A DNA stretch of 64,000 bases from Caballeronia jiangsuensis. Lineage in GTDB: Bacteria > Pseudomonadota > Gammaproteobacteria > Burkholderiales > Burkholderiaceae. Under the pieces are notes generated by a model. That model worked only from the letters and a program-made list of their open reading frames with translations, was not told the origin of the DNA and ran no database searches. Location of the stretch: the NCBI GenBank assembly GCA_000648925.1, contig JFHF01000039.1, positions 1 to 64,000 of the forward strand, in the 5' to 3' direction. Numbering within the stretch: position 1 is the first letter of the stretch; each line of letters starts with the position of its first letter. Positions 42,539 to 51,075 of this stretch are shown here, piece by piece. A program made the position numbers and the translations under genes.

Positions 42539-43588
42539 TTAACGAAGCGCGGGCTGACGCATCAGCCCGGACGTGGCCGCGTAACGCATGCACGCGGCCA
42601 CGTCGATACTGCGAAAGGCGTTTTCCTTCAGCGTGATCGTGACTTCATCGTCGGGGCCGAAAGCGAGCTCGCGTTCGCCGTCGAGCGCGACGATGCCCGA
42701 GCGCTGCTTCACGCGATGCGGCACGCCGTCGGACAAGCGCGTCCAGTTCGCGATCGGCACGGCTTCGATGAGACCCGGCGCGATCGGCGCGTGCAGATCG
42801 AATTCACCCTGATCCCGCGCGGCGAGCTCGATTGCGATGCCGCCCGGATCGTGACGCCCGAGCGGTTCGAGCAGGCCCGCGATGGCGGACATGCCGATCG
42901 CCTGCGGATCGGCGTAGGAGACGTAGACGGCGGCGAGCGTATCGATCTTCCACAGCGCCCGTGCGCCGATGAAATGCTCATGCGAGATGACGGCATCGAC
43001 GAGCGCGATGTCGCGGCGCACGTTGCCTTTCGAATCGCATATCTCGATGTCGAGCCGCTTGTTCGACGCGAGCGCTTCACTCGACGGCACGCGGCCGGTC
43101 GCATAAAGCCCCGCCGCCAGTCCCGAGATGGTCGGCTCGCGCATTTCCGGATACGCGTTGTTGGTGCCCGTCGAAAGACCCGCGATCGGCACTTGTCCGC
43201 ACTCGCGCACGACCGCGCGATGCGTGCCGTCGCCGCCGAGCACGATGAGCGCATCGACGCCGGCCTCGCGCATCATGCGCGCCGCGCGGAACGTGTCGTC
43301 GACACGCGCGGTCACGGGCATGTCGAGGAATTCGACTTTGGCGAGTGAGGCATCCGGTCCGTGCTTGCGCGCGAGATGGCGCTGGAGCATGACCTTCAGG
43401 CCTTCGCGATCCGGCATCATCAACACGCGCCCGACGCCGCACGACGCCAGCGACGAAAGCAGCCGCAACACGATGTTCACGCGATCCGCGAGTTGCAGGC
43501 TGTTCGCGTTCGCGATGACGCGGCGGATGTCGCGCGCCGAAACAGGATTGGCGATGATGCCGACGAGCGGCGCCGCGTTTTCACGCAT
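42539..43588 (-). CDS. acoX: Acetoin catabolism protein AcoX (NAD-kinase-like)
   Basis: A 349-residue protein with the ATP-NAD/diacylglycerol kinase fold: GIIANPVSARDIRRV (residues ~9-23) and the kinase motif VLGGDGTHRAV, followed by the GLSTGTNNAYPE motif. AcoX accompanies acoABC in Burkholderia and Ralstonia; its precise task is unproven, possibly salvage of a cofactor. First gene of the operon, downstream of a sigma-54 promoter. Confidence 0.92.
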   Translation of the reverse strand: MRENAAPLVGIIANPVSARDIRRVIANANSLQLADRVNIVLRLLSSLASCGVGRVLMMPDREGLKVMLQRHLARKHGPDASLAKVEFLDMPVTARVDDTFRAARMMREAGVDALIVLGGDGTHRAVVRECGQVPIAGLSTGTNNAYPEMREPTISGLAAGLYATGRVPSSEALASNKRLDIEICDSKGNVRRDIALVDAVISHEHFIGARALWKIDTLAAVYVSYADPQAIGMSAIAGLLEPLGRHDPGGIAIELAARDQGEFDLHAPIAPGLIEAVPIANWTRLSDGVPHRVKQRSGIVALDGERELAFGPDDEVTITLKENAFRSIDVAACMRYAATSGLMRQPALR

Positions 43589-43627
43589 GCCTGTGTCTCC
43601 GTTTTGCGTTTTGTGCGGCGGATAAAG

Positions 43628-43642
43628 GCAAGCGCCATGCCA
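43628..43642 (-). promoter_or_regulatory. Sigma-54 promoter of acoXABC
   Basis: On the minus strand: TGGCATG-GCGC-TTGC, with GG and GC ten bases apart as at -24/-12 of RpoN promoters (consensus TGGCACG-N4-TTGC). It lies 40 bases upstream of the acoX start, and the neighbouring acoR encodes a sigma-54 activator. Confidence 0.8.
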
Positions 43643-43720
43643 ATCGGAACGACGCGTTCGGACGCAAAAAAGCGAGGGATTACCCGTGGAAAACGGGCGC
43701 TTCGGAGGGTGTACGGGGCG

Positions 43721-43744
43721 CCGCCGTGACAGGTGTCACAGCGG
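43721..43744. promoter_or_regulatory. Palindromic upstream activator site for AcoR (candidate)
   Basis: GTGACA-GG-TGTCAC (43726-43739) is perfect and is extended by CCGC / GCGG on the outside with one mismatch. It lies ~80 bases upstream of the -24 element, the usual distance for a bacterial enhancer-binding protein. Confidence 0.6.
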
Positions 43745-43779
43745 CAGGTGTATCGGCGGGGGTACAGGCGTATCGGTGC

Positions 43780-45765
43780 TCAGTGCCCGTTCGCGTCGCG
43801 CTGATTCGGCGAGCGGATGCCATAGCGCGCCATGCGCCGATACAGCGTCATGCGGCTCACGCCGATCTGGCGCGCGACCGCGCTCAGGTTCCAGCTCGCG
43901 GCGCGCAGATACTGCATCAGCAGCATGCCTTCCGGCGGCAGCCGATGCGAGTCGAACTCCTCGATCACGCGCGGCGGTGGCTCGACCGGCGCGGCCACGC
44001 CTGCGAATCCTTCGGGCAGGTCATCGACTTCGATAAGACCGTTCGAGCACACCGCGCGCGCATAACGCAGCACGTTGCTGAGCTCGCGCAGATTCCCCGG
44101 CCATTCATGCCGATGCAGGCGCTCGCGCGCCGCGGGCGACAGCGCGACCGCGCCTTCGAGGAGTTTGTCGACGAGCCAGTCGAGATCGCTTCGTTCGCGC
44201 AGTGGCGGCAGCGTGAAGCGCGCGCCGTTCAGACGGTAGTACAGGTCTTCGCGAAAGCGTCCGTCCTGCATGAGCGCATCGAGCGAATGATGCGTCGCGG
44301 AAATCACGCGCACATCGACCGATACGGGACGCGACGCGCCGATCGCGAGCACTTCGCCTTCGGCCAGCACGCGCAGAAGTCGCGATTGCAGTTCGCGCGG
44401 CATGTCGCCGATTTCATCGAGAAAAAGCGTGCCGCCGTCGGCTTCCTGAATCAGCCCGCGCTTGCCCTTCGCGCCCGCGCCCGAAAAACTGTTCGGCAGA
44501 TGCCCGAACAATTCGCTTTCGATGAGCGTCTCCGGAATCGCCGCGCAATTCACCGCGACGAACGGCCCCGCGCGCCGCGCGCTCGCGCGATGCAGCGCCT
44601 TCGCGAAGAACTCCTTGCCGCTGCCGGTTTCGCCGTTGACGAGCAGATTGATCGGCGAATCGACGAGCTTCGCCGCGCGTTGCAGTTGACGCATGAGCGC
44701 GGCATCGCCGCCGCTCAGCGCGGCCAGCGGCGCGGGCACTTCGACGCTGCGCTGTGAAGTCGCGTTCGTGGCCGGCGTGAAGCACGGCGCGGGCGGCATC
44801 ACGCTCAGGTAAAGCAGCGCGCCCGATTTCGCGAGCGGCACCGCGCGCAACTCGCTCGGCCGCGAATACACGAAGCGGCCCAGTTCGTCGATGCGCGTAT
44901 CGAAGAGCGTGTCGAACGGCACGCCGATCAGCGACGCCGCCGCTTCGCCGGGCGCGATCGGCCGGCCGATTTCCGCCGCGAGCATCGCGTGCGCGCGGCG
45001 ATTGTGTCCGACGATGCGCCCGCTCGCATCGAGCGCGATCAGATATTCGGGATTGACATCGACGAATTCGGGCGACGTGTTCAGCTTCAGAATCCAGTCC
45101 TGCCGATGCGTGCGCAGGAAGTTCGCGTTCTCGATGTGTCCCGCGTAGATGCGCACGAGCTGTAGCGCGAGATTCTGGCTGTCGCGCGCTTGCGGCGACG
45201 TGAGCGCGGAGATATCGAGGATCGCGGCAAGCGCGCCGCGCGAATCGTAGAGCGGCGCGGCGGTGCAGGTCAGCGGGATATGCGTCGCGTCGAAATGATC
45301 GATTTGATGCACGGTGAGCGCCTGGCCCGTCGTGAGCGCGGTGCCGACCGCGCACGTGCCCGCGCCGGCTTCGCTCCATTGCGCGCCGAGATACAGGCCC
45401 GCGCGGCGCAGCGCGAAATCCGTGTTCGAATCGCCGATGTAGTCGACGGTCACGCCGAGCGCATCGGTCAGCAGCACGACGTAACCCATGCCCGCGACCT
45501 GCTCGTAGAGCGTCTCCAGGCCGTGACGCGCGATGCGCGCGAAATCATCGATACGCTGCTGATGCTCGCGCAGGCGCGTCTGCGGCAGGATGCGCGCTTC
45601 CTGCATGCGCGACGGATCGAGCCCGTACTGATGCACGCAACGCCGCCACGAAGACTCGATGATGCTCTCGTGCGTGCGCAGCGGCGCGGGCGCGGACACG
45701 ACCGGTTCCGCCCGCGTCGTCGCCGCGACAACTGCCTCGATGTGCTCGCGTTGCCGCATGTCCAT
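43780..45765 (-). CDS. acoR: Sigma-54-dependent activator of acetoin catabolism
   Basis: A 661-residue enhancer-binding protein. N-terminal GAF-type sensor region (residues ~60-200: VVLLTDALGVTVDYIGDSNT), AAA+ domain (Walker A VNGETGSGKEFFAKALHRAS at ~385; Walker B GTLFLDEIGDMP; the loop that is GAFTGA in most family members reads NSFSGA) and a C-terminal Fis-type HTH (WNLSAVARQIGVSRMTLYRR). It should activate the sigma-54 promoter of acoXABC on sensing acetoin. AAGGAGA lies before ATG 45765. Confidence 0.93.
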   Translation of the reverse strand: MDMRQREHIEAVVAATTRAEPVVSAPAPLRTHESIIESSWRRCVHQYGLDPSRMQEARILPQTRLREHQQRIDDFARIARHGLETLYEQVAGMGYVVLLTDALGVTVDYIGDSNTDFALRRAGLYLGAQWSEAGAGTCAVGTALTTGQALTVHQIDHFDATHIPLTCTAAPLYDSRGALAAILDISALTSPQARDSQNLALQLVRIYAGHIENANFLRTHRQDWILKLNTSPEFVDVNPEYLIALDASGRIVGHNRRAHAMLAAEIGRPIAPGEAAASLIGVPFDTLFDTRIDELGRFVYSRPSELRAVPLAKSGALLYLSVMPPAPCFTPATNATSQRSVEVPAPLAALSGGDAALMRQLQRAAKLVDSPINLLVNGETGSGKEFFAKALHRASARRAGPFVAVNCAAIPETLIESELFGHLPNSFSGAGAKGKRGLIQEADGGTLFLDEIGDMPRELQSRLLRVLAEGEVLAIGASRPVSVDVRVISATHHSLDALMQDGRFREDLYYRLNGARFTLPPLRERSDLDWLVDKLLEGAVALSPAARERLHRHEWPGNLRELSNVLRYARAVCSNGLIEVDDLPEGFAGVAAPVEPPPRVIEEFDSHRLPPEGMLLMQYLRAASWNLSAVARQIGVSRMTLYRRMARYGIRSPNQRDANGH

Positions 45766-46015
45766 CGTGCTCTCCTTGTCTCCTTGAGTGAGACACTTAT
45801 CGGCGCCTGGCAGCGCGCTTTTGTTTTGATCGCCTCCCGCAATGCTTTCTTTCTTCGCTGCGGGCGAACGCGGGATATACCGATTCGCACGAGCGTGTGT
45901 CAGGCCATATGATGCTCGAATCGGCAGAACGCGTCATGCGGCGATAGCGCTGCGCCGCAACATAAACGCGTGCCGATATCCCGGCGCATCAAAACGAAAA
46001 GACAGGAGACAGCGG
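45766..46015. other. Divergent intergenic region upstream of acoR
   Basis: About 250 bases between acoR and a small gene on the plus strand. No clear promoter element or repeat was recognised. Confidence 0.4.
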
Positions 46016-46246
46016 ATGGCAAAGATCGCTTACGAAGACTTCGAGCGACAGGTCCTGCAGCATCACATCATCAAGGGCAATGTGTACGAGAACGGCGCGG
46101 CGCTCGTCGAGCGCGCGAACAGATGGATCGCGGAGAACGGAATCGACGTGCTGAACGTCGAGAGCCTCTCGACGTTCGGCGCCGGCGACGATACCAGCGT
46201 CAGCAACTGGTACTCGGGCATTCGCGTCTGGTATCGGACTGCGTAG
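46016..46246 (+). CDS. Small hypothetical protein
   Basis: A 76-residue acidic soluble protein (MAKIAYEDFERQVLQHHIIK, ending WYSGIRVWYRTA) with ACAGGAGA before its ATG. The C-terminal SVSNWYSGIRVWYR block looks like a small conserved domain but I do not recognise the family. It converges with the SDR gene downstream. Confidence 0.7.
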   Translation: MAKIAYEDFERQVLQHHIIKGNVYENGAALVERANRWIAENGIDVLNVESLSTFGAGDDTSVSNWYSGIRVWYRTA

Positions 46247-46253
46247 GAAAGAC

Positions 46254-47021
46254 TCAGCCGCGGCCGACGAACGGCATCTTGGTCGCCATGACCGTGTGGA
46301 ACAGCACGTTGGCTTCGAGCGGCAGATTCGCCATGTAAAGCACCGACTGGCCGACGATCTTCACGTCCATCATCGGTTCGACGGCGATCTCGCCGTTCGC
46401 CTGCGGCACGCCGCGCGACATGCGCTCGGACAGCTCGGTGAAAGCGTTGCCGACATCGATTTGCCCGACCGCGATGTCGTACTTCCGGCCGTCGAGCGAT
46501 GCGGTTTTCGTGAGGCCCTGTACCGCGTGCTTCGTCGCCGTGTAGGCCGCCGAGTTCGGGCGCGGCGCGCTCGCGGAAATCGAGCCGTTGTTGATGATGC
46601 GCCCGCCCATCGGCGTTTGCGCCTTCATCGTGCGGAACGCCTGCTGCAGGCAATAGAACATGCCGTTCAGATTGATATCGACGACATTGCGCCACTGCTC
46701 GGGCGTCCAGTCCTCGAACGGTCCGGGCGGATTCGACACGCCGGCGTTGTTGAACAGCAGATCGACGCGGCCGAAGCGCTCGACCGCCGCCTTGAAGAGT
46801 TTTTCGACCGATTGCGGATCGGAAACATCGGTCGGCACGGCGAGCGCGCGTTGCGCCGCGTTCGATTCGCCGATCACCGCTTCGAGCGGCGCGGGACGCC
46901 TTCCCGCCAGCACGACCGACCAGCCGTCGCCCAGCAATGCGAGCGCGGCCGCGCGCCCGATGCCGCTGCCCGCTCCGGTGACGATGGCGATTCGTTGAGA
47001 CTGGTTGGCTGCGTCGGACAT
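46254..47021 (-). CDS. Short-chain dehydrogenase/reductase
   Basis: A 255-residue SDR: TGAGSGIG at residues 15-22, NNAGV at ~92-96, catalytic Ser in IINNGSISAS, and the YTATK motif (Tyr and Lys) at ~160. The insertion after the active site (MSRGVPQANGEIAVEPMMDV) is usual in the glucose/ribitol-dehydrogenase-like branch. Substrate unknown. ATG 47021 has AGGAG ahead; a longer frame upstream is not needed. Confidence 0.9.
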   Translation of the reverse strand: MSDAANQSQRIAIVTGAGSGIGRAAALALLGDGWSVVLAGRRPAPLEAVIGESNAAQRALAVPTDVSDPQSVEKLFKAAVERFGRVDLLFNNAGVSNPPGPFEDWTPEQWRNVVDINLNGMFYCLQQAFRTMKAQTPMGGRIINNGSISASAPRPNSAAYTATKHAVQGLTKTASLDGRKYDIAVGQIDVGNAFTELSERMSRGVPQANGEIAVEPMMDVKIVGQSVLYMANLPLEANVLFHTVMATKMPFVGRG

Positions 47022-47091
47022 GTCTGCGTTCTCCTGTTGTCGAGCGCGCGACACATGCGCGCGCAAATCGGGAGAACATTATCGCGATGAA

Positions 47092-47595
47092 TCAGCGATT
47101 ACGCGATGCTTCCGTCGTGACCGCGCCCGCCGTCGTCGTGTTGTGGACGCCGCTGCCATCGCAGAAAACGGCGGTCATCACCATCGGCACGACCTGTTTT
47201 ACGACCGCCGTGCTGCCCGATTCGCGCACCTTCGCCTCCACCGTTTCCGACGCGGCGAGCACCACGACGCCGTACGCGGAATCGTTGATCGGCTGGCCGC
47301 TGCCGCGCTTGAACATGTCGTCGCCCTGCTCGTAGCCCAGCACGGCGAAGACGCGAAAGCCGTAGGCGGTGAGATCGCTGCCGTGCGTCGGCTTGAAGGC
47401 GTTCACGGAATTCGCCTCGACTCGCATGGGACGCGCATCGATGGAGTTGTCGGCGACGAGCGGCGCGATGAACCTGTGCGCACTGGATTTGCAGTCGAGC
47501 TGGCTTTCGAGAGGCGTCGCGGTGCACAAGCTGGGCAGTAGTCCCCCGACCACGGCAGCGAATGCGGTGAGCGTTGCGAGAGGAGCGGTTTTCAT
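47092..47595 (-). CDS. Hypothetical exported protein
   Basis: A 167-residue protein with a signal peptide (MKTAPLATLTAFAAVVGGLL, cleavage near CTATP), two Cys (LDCKSS and VFCDGSG) that may form a disulfide, and a beta-rich middle (SAYGVVVLAASETVEAKVRE). An in-frame ATG exists upstream at 47649; 47595 is chosen because it starts the signal peptide. No known domain. It precedes the SDR gene on the same strand by 71 bases. Confidence 0.65.
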   Translation of the reverse strand: MKTAPLATLTAFAAVVGGLLPSLCTATPLESQLDCKSSAHRFIAPLVADNSIDARPMRVEANSVNAFKPTHGSDLTAYGFRVFAVLGYEQGDDMFKRGSGQPINDSAYGVVVLAASETVEAKVRESGSTAVVKQVVPMVMTAVFCDGSGVHNTTTAGAVTTEASRNR

Positions 47596-47972
47596 GGCAG
47601 CGGTAACCAACGGTTCGTAAAGTCCGACACGGATTCTCGGCATCCGCATCGATGCAATAAGCGAGCCAGCGATCCGGCCCGCACTTCGCGCACGCGCTGC
47701 ATTGTTCCCGCAAGGGCTTGGTTTGTTCTTTGTTCGTTGACTTCTTGACCGAAGGCGTTACGCGCAATCCTCGTGTGTGTACAGCGATTCCTACAATCGT
47801 CTTTGTATTAGAGATATACACAGACTCTGCGCTTCGACAGGCCGCGTCTGTACGAGATCCCTCAATCTTTCCCTATCGATGCGTCCTTCCGATGACACGC
47901 CGCGCTGCCGCCATACGGAACACGAATTCGGTGAAATGGTTATATTCGCGGTTCGACTAAAAAGGACCTTTC
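47596..47972. other. Intergenic region without recognised genes
   Basis: 377 bases, clearly less GC-rich toward the right end. ORFs here lack ribosome sites and coding composition. It should contain the promoters of the two diverging genes, but no consensus element stands out; AAAAAGGA before 47973 is the ribosome site of the next gene. Confidence 0.5.
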
Positions 47973-48677
47973 ATGACCGCGCTCTCCGATTTTCCCATCA
48001 CCCGAAAATGGCCCGCTCAGCATCCGGAGCGCATCCAGCTCTACTCGCTGCCGACGCCGAACGGCGTGAAAGTCTCGATCATGCTGGAGGAAACCGGCCT
48101 GCCCTATGAGCCGCATCTCGTGCGCTTCGACAAGAACGACCAGTTGTCGGAGGAGTTTCTATCGCTCAATCCGAACAACAAGATTCCCGCGATCATCGAT
48201 CCGAACGGCCCGAACGGCGAGCCGATGCCGCTGTTCGAATCCGGCGCGATTCTCGTCTATCTCGCGGCGAAAAGCGGCCAGTTGATGCCCGACGATGTGG
48301 CCAAACGCTATGAAGCGCTGCAATGGCTGATGTTCCAGATGGGCGGCATCGGTCCGATGTTCGGGCAGGTCGGCTTCTTCCATAAATTCGCCGGCAAAGA
48401 ATATGAGGACAAGCGGCCGCGCGCGCGTTACGTCGCCGAATCGAAGCGGCTGCTCGCCGTGCTCGACAAACGGCTCGAAGGCCGCGACTGGATCATGGGC
48501 GACGAATTCAGCATCGCGGATATTTCGACGTTTCCGTGGGTGCGCAATCTGATCGGCTTTTATGAGGCGCGAGAACTCGTGGATTTTCATGAGTTCCGCA
48601 ACGTCGAACGCGTGCTCGAAGCTTTTCTGGCGCGGCCTGCCGTGAAGCGCGGACTGGAAATCCCGAAACGCGATTGA
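47973..48677 (+). CDS. Glutathione S-transferase, YghU/YfcG-like
   Basis: A 234-residue protein with the nu-class N-terminal stretch (ERIQLYSLPTPNGVKVSIML), glutathione-site residues NKIPAIID and FESGAILVYLAAKSG, and the helical domain with a GQVGFFHKFAGKEYEDKRPR block shared with YghU/YfcG disulfide-bond reductases. Those enzymes reduce disulfides such as 2-hydroxyethyl disulfide with glutathione. AAGGA before the ATG. Likely cytoplasmic. Confidence 0.9.
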   Translation: MTALSDFPITRKWPAQHPERIQLYSLPTPNGVKVSIMLEETGLPYEPHLVRFDKNDQLSEEFLSLNPNNKIPAIIDPNGPNGEPMPLFESGAILVYLAAKSGQLMPDDVAKRYEALQWLMFQMGGIGPMFGQVGFFHKFAGKEYEDKRPRARYVAESKRLLAVLDKRLEGRDWIMGDEFSIADISTFPWVRNLIGFYEARELVDFHEFRNVERVLEAFLARPAVKRGLEIPKRD

Positions 48678-48688
48678 TCCGTATGCGT

Positions 48689-48713
48689 GAGACGGTTGTC
48701 ACACGACCGTCTC
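48689..48713. terminator. Inverted repeat after the GST gene
   Basis: GAGACGGT / ACCGTCTC with a nine-base loop, 12 bases downstream of the stop codon. No T tract follows, so its role as terminator is uncertain. Confidence 0.35.
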
Positions 48714-48825
48714 GAACGACCGGTAGAGTGCGCTCTTTCGAAAATGTCTGAAGATTGGCCAATCGCGCTGCGCAACGCCGCGCTCGGGCCCGACTTCCTC
48801 CGCGCACTTCCCTCCTCTACCGAAC

Positions 48826-50373
48826 ATGTCAAAGCTCACCGTCAAGGCGCGCCTCGCGATCGTCACGGGCGCGGTCACCGCCGTGCTCGTCGTTGTCGGC
48901 GGCGCCGGATTATTCGGCGTCCAGCAAGGCAATACCGCGCTGCGTCACGTCTTCGAAGGCCGCGCGCAGGCGCTGCAAACCATCTCGACCATCGACGAGC
49001 TCATCACGCAAACCCAGTTCGCGATCAGCGACGCGGTGCTCGATCCGTCGGCGCAAAAGACGCAAGCCGTGGTCGCGTCGACGCAGCAGCGCATCGCGAA
49101 CGTCGATGCCCTGCTCGGCCGGTATCTGCGCTATCCGCTCGATGCGACCGAGGCGCCGCAAGCGAAACGTCTCGCCGCCGATTGGGCGACCTTGCGCGAC
49201 AAGGGTTTTCGTCCGACGGCCAATCTGCTCGCCGCGAACAATCTGTCTGAAGCGCAGTGGATCGTGACGCAGCAGATCGAGCCGCAAGCGAAGCGCGTCA
49301 AAAAAGAAAGCACCGAACTGCGCGCATTCCAGCTCACCGCCGCGCAGCGGGAATACGACGACGCGCAGCGCGTGAGTCGCATCGTGCAGTGGACGGTCGG
49401 CGCGTGCATCGCTGCGGGCGTGGCGCTCGTCGGCGGGCTGTGCTTTTCGATGGCGCGCACGCTCGTGCGTCAGCTCGGGGGCGAGCCGGAACTCGCGGCG
49501 AGGGTCGCACGGCGCGTGTCGAAAGGCGATTTGCTGACCGACGTGCCCGTCGCGCCCGGCGACACGCAAAGCCTGATGCACGCGATGAGCCTGATGCGCA
49601 GCCAGCTTGCGGCGATGGTCGGCGACATCAAACGATCGACGGACACCATCGGCATCGCGGCTGCGGACATCACCGAGGGCAATCACGCGCTGTCGGCGCG
49701 CACGGAAGAACACGCGGCAAGCTTGCAGCAGACGTCGGCGAGCATGGAGCAGATCGCGGCGACGGTGCGCACGAACGCCGATCACGCCAACCGTGCGCGC
49801 GAACTCGCGAAAGAAGCGTCGGAGCGTGCAAAGGACGGCGAGCGCGCCGTCGCCGATGCGATCGCGCGCATGACCGATCTGTCCTCACGCTCGGCGCAAA
49901 TCGAGCAGATCACGAGCGTCATCGAATCGATCGCGTTTCAGACCAATTTGCTTGCGTTGAATGCCGCGGTCGAAGCGGCACGCGCCGGATCGCTGGGACG
50001 CGGATTCGCCGTGGTCGCGGAGGAAGTGCGCGCCCTTTCGCGACGCTCGTCCGGTGCGGCGAAGGAAATCTCGCTACTGACGCGCGAGGTGAATGCGCAC
50101 GTGGAATCGAGCGGCGCGACGGTGAAACGCGCGGGCACGACGCTCACCGACCTGCTCGATTCCGTCGACGGCGTGTCCGCGCTGGTCGAAGCGATCGCGA
50201 CGGCGTCGAGCGAACAAAGCAGCGGCATCGACGAAGTGAACGACGCCGTGTCGCAGATGGACCGGCTCATGCAGAAGAATGCGGCTTTGGTGAACGAAGC
50301 GTCGGCCTCGGCGTTGTCGCTCGACGCACAGGCGCGCGAGCTCAGGCAGACTGTCCGGGCGTTTCAGGTCTAG
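48826..50373 (+). CDS. Methyl-accepting chemotaxis protein
   Basis: A 515-residue receptor. One N-terminal membrane helix (AIVTGAVTAVLVVVGGAGLF), a four-helix-type periplasmic sensor (residues ~32-185), a second helix (IVQWTVGACIAAGVALVGGL), a HAMP domain and the signalling domain with the hairpin tip IEQITSVIESIAFQTNLLAL NAAVEAARAG split around the conserved LNAAVEAARAGE-like motif. C-terminal CheR-tethering pentapeptide NWETF is absent. The ligand is unknown. No che genes are adjacent. Confidence 0.93.
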   Translation: MSKLTVKARLAIVTGAVTAVLVVVGGAGLFGVQQGNTALRHVFEGRAQALQTISTIDELITQTQFAISDAVLDPSAQKTQAVVASTQQRIANVDALLGRYLRYPLDATEAPQAKRLAADWATLRDKGFRPTANLLAANNLSEAQWIVTQQIEPQAKRVKKESTELRAFQLTAAQREYDDAQRVSRIVQWTVGACIAAGVALVGGLCFSMARTLVRQLGGEPELAARVARRVSKGDLLTDVPVAPGDTQSLMHAMSLMRSQLAAMVGDIKRSTDTIGIAAADITEGNHALSARTEEHAASLQQTSASMEQIAATVRTNADHANRARELAKEASERAKDGERAVADAIARMTDLSSRSAQIEQITSVIESIAFQTNLLALNAAVEAARAGSLGRGFAVVAEEVRALSRRSSGAAKEISLLTREVNAHVESSGATVKRAGTTLTDLLDSVDGVSALVEAIATASSEQSSGIDEVNDAVSQMDRLMQKNAALVNEASASALSLDAQARELRQTVRAFQV

Positions 50374-50497
50374 CCATTTTTTTTCGCATCGACACGATTT
50401 TTTCAACCGGTTCAGAATGGGAAGCGAAGCAGCGCGCGAATTTCGTTCGCCGGTTGAAAAGTGTTACGCATCAAGAACTTGATCCGGCGATGCGCAG

Positions 50498-50533
50498 GAT
50501 ATCCACATGCTTGTGCACGGTATCTGTGGACAA
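50498..50533 (-). repeat. 36-bp DnaA-box-like repeat, copy 2
   Basis: The reverse complement carries TTGTCCACA, GTGCACAAGC and TGTGGATATC in the same order and spacing as at 30304-30339. Locally it is also part of a perfect 11-bp inverted repeat (CACATGCTTGT / ACAAGCATGTG). It lies in the 237-base gap between the chemoreceptor gene and a small exported-protein gene. Confidence 0.6.
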
Positions 50534-50610
50534 GCATGTGCGTTCCCAGCCGATACGAATTCGCCGAACGTTCACGTTCTTCGATGCGATATCTGACGGT
50601 GGTGACGCCC

Positions 50611-50985
50611 ATGGATAGCCCCTTCCGCTCTTTTTCTTCCCGCGCCTTCCCCTTCCGTTCCGCTCGCTCGCGACGATTTCCCGCCATCGCCGCGATCGGA
50701 ATGATATGCGTCGCGGCTCACGCGCAGACGCAATGTCCCGGCTACGTCGAAACCGACGCCGGCAGCGCGTTCGACGTCGCTTCGATCATCCGCGACACGG
50801 GCTCGCCACAATCGGCGCTGGACAAGGTGCGCAGCGCCGTGGCGCGGGTCAACGCGGGCGGCGGATGCTCGATCTTCCGCGACCGGCTCGCCTGCGAAGA
50901 AACGATGACGCTCGCGGACAAGGCGATCGCCGCGCTACAGGCGTGTGCGAACGCCAAGGTGCCTAAAGGCACCGCTCACGGTTGA
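50611..50985 (+). CDS. Small exported protein of unknown function
   Basis: A 124-residue protein with a basic-then-hydrophobic signal sequence (RSARSRRFPAIAAIGMICVA, cleavage after AHA) and four Cys in the mature part (TQCPGYVE, GGCSIFRDRLACEE, LQACANA), suggesting two disulfides. ATG 50584 in the same frame is an alternative start. No known domain. It converges with rpoD; a shared terminator lies between. Confidence 0.6.
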   Translation: MDSPFRSFSSRAFPFRSARSRRFPAIAAIGMICVAAHAQTQCPGYVETDAGSAFDVASIIRDTGSPQSALDKVRSAVARVNAGGGCSIFRDRLACEETMTLADKAIAALQACANAKVPKGTAHG

Positions 50986-51002
50986 TGCAACCGGGAAATA
51001 AA

Positions 51003-51038
51003 AAAGCGCGTGCCGCCTGAATCGGCGGCACGCGCTTT
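51003..51038 (-). terminator. Intrinsic terminator of the RpoD-type gene
   Basis: AAAGCGCGTGCCGCC / GGCGGCACGCGCTTT, a 15-bp perfect stem with a six-base loop (51018-51023). Reading leftward it is followed by a T-rich run, so it chiefly terminates the sigma gene, but it would also act on the convergent gene. Confidence 0.9.
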
Positions 51039-51075
51039 CGAGTTCGTCCGGACGCGGTCCGGACTGCCCGGTAGA

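Noticed and set aside
40478..43348. A 956-codon open frame on the plus strand across acoB, acoA and acoX
   Set aside because: Fully antisense to three convincing aco genes; its product is Arg/His/Asp-rich with no domain, as expected from GC-rich shadow frames.
47596..47972. Possible small genes in the 377-base gap before the YghU-like GST
   Set aside because: The ORFs have no ribosome sites, overlap each other in different frames and show no protein-like composition.
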